Translations under genes and position numbers: made by a program | Assembly: GCA_007644065.1 (NCBI GenBank) | Contig: VJWN01000003.1 | Span: 1,364,001 to 1,428,000 of the forward strand | Direction: 5' to 3' | DNA: 64,000 bases | From: Margaritispora aquatica | Taxonomy: Eukaryota > Ascomycota > Leotiomycetes > Helotiales > Discinellaceae | The notes under the pieces: model-generated | The model's input: only the letters and a program-made list of their open reading frames with translations | What the model was told of the DNA's origin: nothing | Databases searched by the model: none | In this document: piece by piece, positions 57,624 to 64,000 of the stretch | How the letters are laid out: every line of letters begins with the position of its first letter | Position numbering within the stretch: position 1 is the first letter of the stretch

Positions 57624-58558
57624 ATGGCTCGTGTTCCAAAAAATTACTCGAAAGGACCTCCTCAATTCCTTGTAAAACTTCCAGGTGAAATCAGGAATAA
57701 GATTGTAAGTGATTCTCAATTGAGGCATTCCAGTGAAGCTGGAAGTTGAAGGATTGAAGAGGAGAAGCTGAAACGGTTTCTGTTTAAGAAACATATTCCG
57801 AATCAAGCACACAACCAAGCAAACATACACTAACAATGTTATAGTATGAACTCTGCATTGTTGCAGCATTGAAGGAACCACTAAAGACATTCACGCGACG
57901 ATTCTCAGTCCTCCCAGCTCCAAAGCAATCTGATCCGCTCTCATCACTCAAAATCACTGCCCTACCACGATGGAGTGGACCAGGACTCTTTCGTCTCGAC
58001 GGCATCGGGCCTCTCCCATTTCTCTTCGCCAACAAACAAGTCCATAAAGAGATCACGTCTCTCTTGTACTCAATGATCCAAGGTATCTCGATTGGCGGCT
58101 ACGTCCTCCAGCGACCAGGCGAAGATCCAAGCGCACGATGGGAGTGCGCCTACGCGCTGCTGAGAGCCAGGCCCGATCTTGTGAATTTCACGAAGCAGGT
58201 GACTATCATGTTGCCATGCATCCGAGAAGCCGTGTTCAAAGGTCGATGGAGGGAGCTGTACATGAAGGAACGAGGGACGAGGGCCGAGAGCAAGCCATGG
58301 TTAATGTTGCCGGGTTTGGTGGAGTTTCTGAAGACCTTTCAGTCTCTGGCTAGCTTGAAGATCGTTGTCAGCGCTGATGGTAACGAGCCACCTGACTTTG
58401 AGGACTTGTTGCCACTTTACGATATCTGTGGACATGATACTGCGATTGAGATCGTGGCACCGCATTCTGTAGCATCTTGGAATGCAAACCCTTCTCCCTG
58501 GGCAGCTAGGTGGACTGAGGCATGGGCGGATTGTCTTGTAAAGAATGGAAGGATCTGA
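57624..58558 (+). CDS. Uncharacterised fungal protein with F-box-like/2EXR-like opening
   Basis: Exons 57624-57704 and 57845-58558 (phase 0) give 264 aa. The joined N terminus FLVKLPGEIRNKIYELCIVA matches the leucine-rich opening seen in many lineage-expanded Pezizomycotina proteins (LPxEIRNxIYEL). Next come FANKQVHKEITSLLYS (also typical) and a C-terminal part with RPDLVNFTKQVTIMLPC. Such proteins are thought to be F-box-related adaptors, but this is weak evidence of function. No enzyme motif or membrane segment seen. Confidence 0.75.
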
Positions 58559-58874
58559 CCAGTGATTTGGGGTGGTTGAATCACTGTCGAGTCGTTTAGT
58601 ACCATGATACCTAATTTTGTATTTGTGATTCGCTGTCGAGCGAAGAACCGATGCAAGATATTTTCACATAGAAAATCGGGAAAGTAGACTTGAAGGGTCA
58701 TACAGGTCTATTTGTCAGCTCTCAATGAAACCAGGGCTGGAACATACAAGATATCTTGCTCGCAATGTAATAAAACCCTTAGCACGGTATCACAGAACCT
58801 GTTCCATAACACTATGGCAAATCCTGATTCATATATCCCACAACGCAAAATATGTACAATACCACGAGCCCGCC
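58559..58874. terminator. Convergent 3' flank
   Basis: 316 bp between two convergent genes; it should contain both polyadenylation regions. No coding content seen. Confidence 0.4.
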
Positions 58875-59614
58875 TTACTTTGTCCTAATGTGCTTCAACT
58901 TCTTGGCTGACCACAAGAAGTTGTTTGCATACAGCTTTGGGGTGATCTTCCTGTAATTTGGCTCTTGAACAAAGTATTCGTAGCCCTGCTTTTCTGCGAA
59001 CTTGACCGCATCCTCCTTCGTCTTGAAAGTCATGTTCGTGCCTTGCATGAAATCTGCAGATGACTGCCAGCCCATCAAAGGATTCTCCCATCGGTGTCCC
59101 TTGGGTAGAATATCCCAGTCCATTCGCCAGTGGTGCCCGTGCCAGTCTCCAGATTGTGTTGCGGTCTTTGCTGGCTTGTAGATGCTAAATCACGTCAACG
59201 AAAGGCTCTTGGACTTAGCATAGCATCCCATACCGAACAGTTCTTGCCTCTAGCTCAATTGGTGCTCCAGACAGCACAGCAGCAGGCAAAACCACTCCCT
59301 CCTCACTTCCATTCATAACTCGCTTTGGAACTGGCGAAAAGGTCCTAGCATGTTTAGCAATTGAGCCTTCCAATTGATACCATAGCTTACGATGAAGCTT
59401 GATCAACTTCCGCAGTATAATCTGGCTGATTGTGCTTCGGCGCGTTCTCCGCCACCTCAACCATTGAGCTTCCAGGCTTGCCAGACGATGTGAGGGGCGT
59501 CGACAATGATACCGTAGTGCTTTCGAATCGTACACCTCCGGGGAGATTTCGTGAGACTGATGGCGCGCCTGCCCTCACCAGTCGCCCTGCAATTGATGGC
59601 CGTAGTAAAGACAT
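58875..59614 (-). CDS. nuo-21: Complex I 21 kDa accessory subunit (NDUFS4)
   Basis: Accessory subunit of mitochondrial NADH:ubiquinone oxidoreductase. Exons 59614-59391, 59344-59234 and 59184-58875 encode 214 aa. The N terminus [20 protein letters not shown] is a mitochondrial targeting sequence (basic, Ser/Arg-rich, no acid). The core shows [37 protein letters not shown] and [20 protein letters not shown], the ETC complex I subunit pattern. Its end, [16 protein letters not shown], matches the basic tail of the family. The gene is divergent from subunit f of ATP synthase across 294 bp. Confidence 0.95.
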
Positions 59615-59908
59615 TTTGTATTTCCTCCTGCTGTAGTCCGCTTGCAAGCTCAGTCGTCGTCGATGTCTTGAGGTTGAATGCGGCTCGGAAGCTAAATTCG
59701 CTTACATAATCACGATCCATTCCCGCCTCAGGAAGCTTTCGGAGTGAACCTCAAAGATTTCGGTATCACGACCTCATTACCGCTATTATACTCTCCACTT
59801 CCATCAAACCAGTCCATTGAGGTACGAAAATTGAACAGAAGAAGGCTCATATTTGCGCAGATGCACTTTAGAGGTCAATTGAACTGACAGGCAGCCATAG
59901 TCATCAAA
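59615..59908. promoter_or_regulatory. Shared promoter of two OXPHOS genes (NDUFS4 / Atp17)
   Basis: 294 bp between divergent start codons of complex I and ATP synthase subunits. A bidirectional promoter is inferred from spacing and from the shared role of the products. Confidence 0.5.
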
Positions 59909-60485
59909 ATGAGCTTCATCACCCGCAGAGCGTTGTCCACCTTGATCCCACCAAAGGTATGCTTGCTCGGTCCAGGAACATGATATATACATGGCACTAA
60001 TGTTACTACTCTAGGTCGCCTCTCCATCTGTGAGTAGCTTCTCAATATCCAGACCTACGATTCCGATGTCATCAAACCGCGATCGACGAAGAGCCCCTGG
60101 GGTGGAAAGATGTGATGAAGGGAGACTGATGTTTACTTAGGGACTTGGAGCCGCCAAGGATGCCGTTCGCATGAAGCGTGTTGTGAGCTTCTATGAGAAG
60201 CTTCCCCGTGGATCCGCACCAGAGGTCAAGGCCAAAGGTTTGGTGGGAAGATACCAAGCCCGTTACTTTGGAAAGAATGCATCTGCCACACGTATGATAC
60301 ATCTCTTCGTATGATCAAGGAGGACGGGATGTTGACGGATTATAGCTCTTATTCACGCCATCGCATTCGTTGTTGCTATTGGTTATGCCCAGAACTACTA
60401 CTTCCATCTCAGTAAGGACATTTTCGATCGTCTGGAGAATGCACACTAATATCTCGCAGGACACCACAAGAACAATGCTCATTAG
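59909..60485 (+). CDS. atp17: ATP synthase subunit f (Atp17), five exons
   Basis: Fo-sector membrane subunit. Exons 59909-59956, 60015-60029, 60141-60291, 60346-60411 and 60460-60485 sum to 101 codons. The N terminus FITRRALSTLIPPKVASPS matches yeast Atp17 after its presequence; the core is VVSFYEKLPRGSAPEVKAKG and GRYQARYFGKNASATP. The membrane segment is IAFVVAIGYAQNYYFHLRHH, and the tail is KNNAH. Exon 2 is a 15-nt micro-exon encoding VASPS, needed for the conserved spacing. Exon 5 codes for only eight residues. The intron/exon ratio is unusually high for so small a gene. Confidence 0.92.
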
Positions 60486-61719
60486 GAGGGTTCATTAGGT
60501 TGGAAGGGAAGGGAACTTGTTATACTACGATCGATGTAAATAAGGCAAAGAATACCAGCGAATTGAGGATGAACACTCTGCATCTTAAGTGATCTCTGGA
60601 TGAATGCTGAGAGAAGTGGTGTAATCCAAAATTGTCTCCTCTCGAGAGGACGATTCATCTCGCTGCTTTGGAAACTACCACCGGTCTAGATGCGAATGAG
60701 AAGCAGTGCTGAACATAGAGGACTTTGCATCCAAATATCACTGAGCAGAGCATCATATCACCTTTTTGGGGGGGGGGGGGGGGGGGGGGGGAGAAGGTTT
60801 GTAGGTTTGGTACCAGTCCATCTCACCTCTTAGCAGCACTCATCCTGCAGGTTTACGTATCATGGCCACTGCCAATAAAAACGTTGGTATTCACAGGAAA
60901 ATGCCAATTGGGGTCCCGCTTGGTAACGTCACTGTTGCTGCGCTTTTTTGAATTGGTGAGATGTGTTATGAGGGCGAAAATGAAATCACTTTTTGAACCA
61001 ATACACATAAACTAACCCTGGTACTGACAGCACATGAGTGGGTATCGCTTGCATGTCAGGTACAGCGCTCAATCGTTTGGAAACCGATGATTTGACGAGA
61101 AATGGTGCTTTCATCAGTTGAGATTCATGAGGTGATCAAATAGCTTCTTCTTGACAGATTCGACGCGGTAAAAGTTGCATTATATGTCGAAGTCTAGGTA
61201 ATATCGAATAGTTGCCACTCAGGAGTCATACTTACTCAGACTTCATTGAGGCCAAGGTAGGTCTTGCATTGGTCGAAACTTACCGTGTGACTACTTATGT
61301 CTCTACAACATGACGTGGATGAATCAACAGATTGCCCAACTTACAAATAAATAAAATACATTGAAAGAATTCGTTTTATGCTCCAAAGAAATTTTGTTGA
61401 AGGGAGATATTTTGCGCCAGCCTCGCACCGAGGTTTTTTGAGGACCTAAGGCTGAAAGGGGAACCCATTCAAGCTGACTACTGTAGCTCAAAGTCGCCAA
61501 GCAACAATCTTCCTGCAGAAGCATCACGAACCTCCAAAGTATAGGAGCTACCTCTTTCATCTCTGTATTCAGCAGTCCGTCTATTAACGCGACTTAATAT
61601 CCCCCTTCTTTCGCCTACTCAATTAGACCTTCCGAATCGTCGTCGAAAGCTCGCATTCACCATCCACGGGACCACGTATGCGCAGCTCGTCGAATCCACA
61701 CAAACAAAACTGAAGCTGT
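60486..61719. other. Intergenic region of 1.2 kb with a poly-G tract
   Basis: No gene recognised. A run of 24 G lies at 60768-60791. ORFs at 60725-61015 and 61324-61560 depend on chance or on the G-run. The final 150 bp precede the next start codon. Confidence 0.5.
60768..60791 (+). repeat. Poly-G homopolymer, 24 nt
   Basis: Uninterrupted G tract following a T5 run. It is G-quadruplex-capable and an error-prone place for sequencing, so its length is uncertain. Confidence 0.9.
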
Positions 61720-64000
61720 ATGATGGCAACTGAAGTCACTTCTGAAATCATTGCGACGTCGTCTACATCCCCCGACCATGAGCTGGTACGTCTGCAGGCA
61801 CGCTTTGTCTGTCATGTTCTGCTTTTACTGACATTTGCGCCCAGAACAACACTGAAACCTCCGGCGAAAATGTCTCCTCCGGCCCAACCATCGTGAACGG
61901 AACTACCGAAAAAGAGGATAGCAAGCAAGATACAGATCATGTCGAATCAAACGCGAACTCTGCAGAGGTCAGTGTCAGTGGAGGATCGGATACTGAAAAC
62001 TCGAAAGCGGAAGCCTCCAAAAGCCAGGTGGATGAGAAGGGTCACGCTCGCACTGGATCGACTGTGAAGAAATTGGCTTCCTTCAAACCAGTTTCCGTCA
62101 ACAGAACCTTTCTGGCAGCCAAGGGTGCACCTCCTGCGCCCTCAAAGTTGGGAGACAAAGGATCTGCAGGATCAGTTCCTGCGCCAGCAGGACCTTCACT
62201 CAGTTCGACCGCTCGACCTCGATTGGTTGCAAAGTTAGGAAGTGGACTTCGTGATTCGGCTCCTCGAACTGCTTCGTCTGCAAATGGTGGAAAGGCTGGC
62301 TCGGCTCCTGATGCCAGTGCCGTATGGAATAAGAATAGACGTATGTATGGGTTATAGACGTGTTAAAGATAAGTAGCTAACTATTCACGAGCGGTACCAC
62401 CTCCTGAACCAAAGCGATTCACCGATGAGGAATTGAAGCAGCGTTATGGAATCCACTTGGCTACGAGACTTCAATCAGACGATCCAGGGAAGCAGGCAAA
62501 CTGGGCAGATATTGATGATGATGACGATGACTGGGCTCCTGAGACTATTGAGTGGACCGATGGTACCAAGATTACACTTCCTCATGCGGACGATGCACCG
62601 ATTCCCTCACCAGAACCAATACCAGCTGTAGTTGTTAAGGAAGAAAAGGTGGTTGAGGCTCCGAAACCGAAGTCTCCACCACTCCCTCAGCCATCTGCTT
62701 CGCCTACTGTGAAGCCGAGTACGTTTGGATCTGGAAGAGCCGGTCTTATACTTAAGGGAGCTACCGAGAGACCTACTCTAGTGGCCAAGCCACCTGGACC
62801 TCCTACACCTGTAAAATCGCCGTGGGCTCCACTTCCACCTGTTGAGAAAGCACCACCAATTGCGATTGAGATTCCTCAACCACAGCAGCAGCGTTTTGCT
62901 CAAAGAGATCCTCATGGTTTCCAAGGAATGCCACCTCCAGCGAAAGAAATTGCAGCAGATGATTTCAGTAGGACATGGAGGGACAATGGAAATACTAGCC
63001 GGGAGCTGTATAATTCGCAATCTGGAAGATATGAACCTGTGAATGATGCGCGCAGAGGCTCAGTACGTAGTGGGGATGCGCGATCGCATCAACCAGCAGT
63101 CTTACAGCGACCCATGAACCACGATGGTCCAGCGGAGCCCTCGGCAGCTTTCCAGACTCATCGAGCTTCTGGTCACGATGGAGGTTTCAACCGACGACGA
63201 ACTTCATCCAATGTTAGTGGAGGAAGTGGTAATTTCGCAAGAAGAATGAGCAGAGGTCACGATATGCCTGAGATGTTAAACGTGCGCCGGGAATCGCTTG
63301 CTGCTGTAAGCGATTCGCCAACATCACCACGAAATTTCTCTCCTTCCGGCCAGCATCCAAACCAGACTAACCATCGCGGATACCAGAATCAATCCTGGCA
63401 AAGATCTCCCGTTGTCAGCCATCCATCTCCACAAATTTCTCATGCTCAGCCAATGCCACTAACGTCAGTCCCCGCAACTACTGTTGAACCTCCAACTCAA
63501 GAACCCGAGAATAGCTTGGAAGACCGAGTTCTAGCCCAGAAACTGCTTATGCGCCAGACTCGAGAGCAGGCTATCAAACGGAGACAAGAGGAGGAGGCAC
63601 GTGAGGAAGAGGCAAGGCGTGAGCGCATTCGAATCAAGCTTGAAGCTATGGGCCCCGCTCCGGAGAGCAGAAAGGAGAAGAAGGAGGCACCCAAAGAGGA
63701 GAAGCCAATCCCAACTCATATTCAGGCCCGCCAAGGATCAATTGTAGCAGACGTTGAAACCAAGAAGGAGGAACCATCTCTTCAAGTGGCTGCTAATTCG
63801 ACGAATAAAGCTGAAGTTGAACCTGAAGTTGTTAGCAAGCCAACGCCACCATCATTGAATGAGGAGAAGCTCGATAAGCATTCACCTCATGAAGCCCAAG
63901 CAAACGGATTTCAGCCTCCTCCACACCCAGTTTCTGCAACCCAAGACGCGCGATCTTCGCAGACGTGGCAAGGTCATTCTTCTCAACAAGGCAATCAAAA
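61720..64000 (+). CDS. Conserved fungal Pro/Ser-rich protein, 5' part (continues past window)
   Basis: Exons 61720-61785, 61845-62340 and 62392 to beyond 64000 are in frame. The product is mostly disordered. Conserved-looking blocks are KKLASFKPVSVNRTFLAAKG, SAVWNKNRPVPPPEPKRFTD with EELKQRYGIHLATRLQSDD, and NWADIDDDDDDWAPETIEWT. A charged helix at about 63520-63650 (LLMRQTREQAIKRRQEEEAR) may be a coiled coil. I recall this arrangement (short acidic WADIDDDxDDWAPE block plus long low-complexity tail) in other Pezizomycotina proteins without a known role. Two ATGs stand in tandem at the start; no stop before the window ends. Confidence 0.8.

Overview
This window is nuclear DNA of a filamentous ascomycete (Pezizomycotina). 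Genes are dense and on both strands, introns are short (39-107 nt; GT-AG, one GC-AG) with TACTAAC-like branch points, and the proteins are of fungal type (Bem1, Gea-type ARF exchange factor, Anp1, Atp17, Atp19, Vps36). A leotiomycete (Helotiales) is my best guess from overall resemblance; I could not search a database. I rebuilt exon structures by hand and checked reading-frame phase across every junction unless stated. No tRNA, rRNA, CRISPR array, intact transposon or secondary-metabolite cluster was seen.

Layout. 1-5.5 kb: start of a protein phosphatase 4 catalytic subunit (-), a small membrane-anchored protein (+), a spliced Cys-rich mini-protein (-) and ESCRT-II Vps36 (-). 5.9-13 kb: a SAC3/GANP-family protein (+), a FAR1/MULE-like DNA-binding protein (-) and the polarity scaffold Bem1 (-). 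13-17 kb is nearly empty. 17-30 kb: a glycine-zipper protein, a decayed ORF, thymidylate synthase, an SDR plus a broken SDR copy, an SMP-30/gluconolactonase, ATP synthase subunit Atp19, an MTP18-like mitochondrial protein and an Ap4A phosphorylase. 30-36 kb is the accessory-looking part: a CAP-domain protein with an extra C-terminal region, an AT-rich RIP-like island, a small orphan protein and two tandem paralogues of unknown function. 36-48 kb: Gea1/2-type ARF-GEF, Anp1 mannosyltransferase, exosome subunit Mtr3 and a Myb-like protein. 48-64 kb: a four-exon small secreted protein, the DEAH helicase Prp22, a repeat-rich cell-wall protein, an uncharacterised protein with an F-box-like opening, complex I NDUFS4, ATP synthase subunit f and the 5' part of a conserved proline-rich protein.

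Working together: several genes serve the mitochondrial inner membrane (Atp19, Atp17, NDUFS4, MTP18-like), and they sit in two divergent pairs that each share a promoter of about 290 bp. Others serve secretion and the cell surface (Vps36, Gea, Anp1, Bem1, the repeat wall protein) and RNA metabolism (Prp22, Mtr3, the SAC3-family protein).

Most of the window is conserved housekeeping content. I found no convincing new multi-gene system. The best leads are the tandem orphan pair at 33.6-36.0 kb, the CAP protein, and the small four-exon secreted protein at 48.9 kb.
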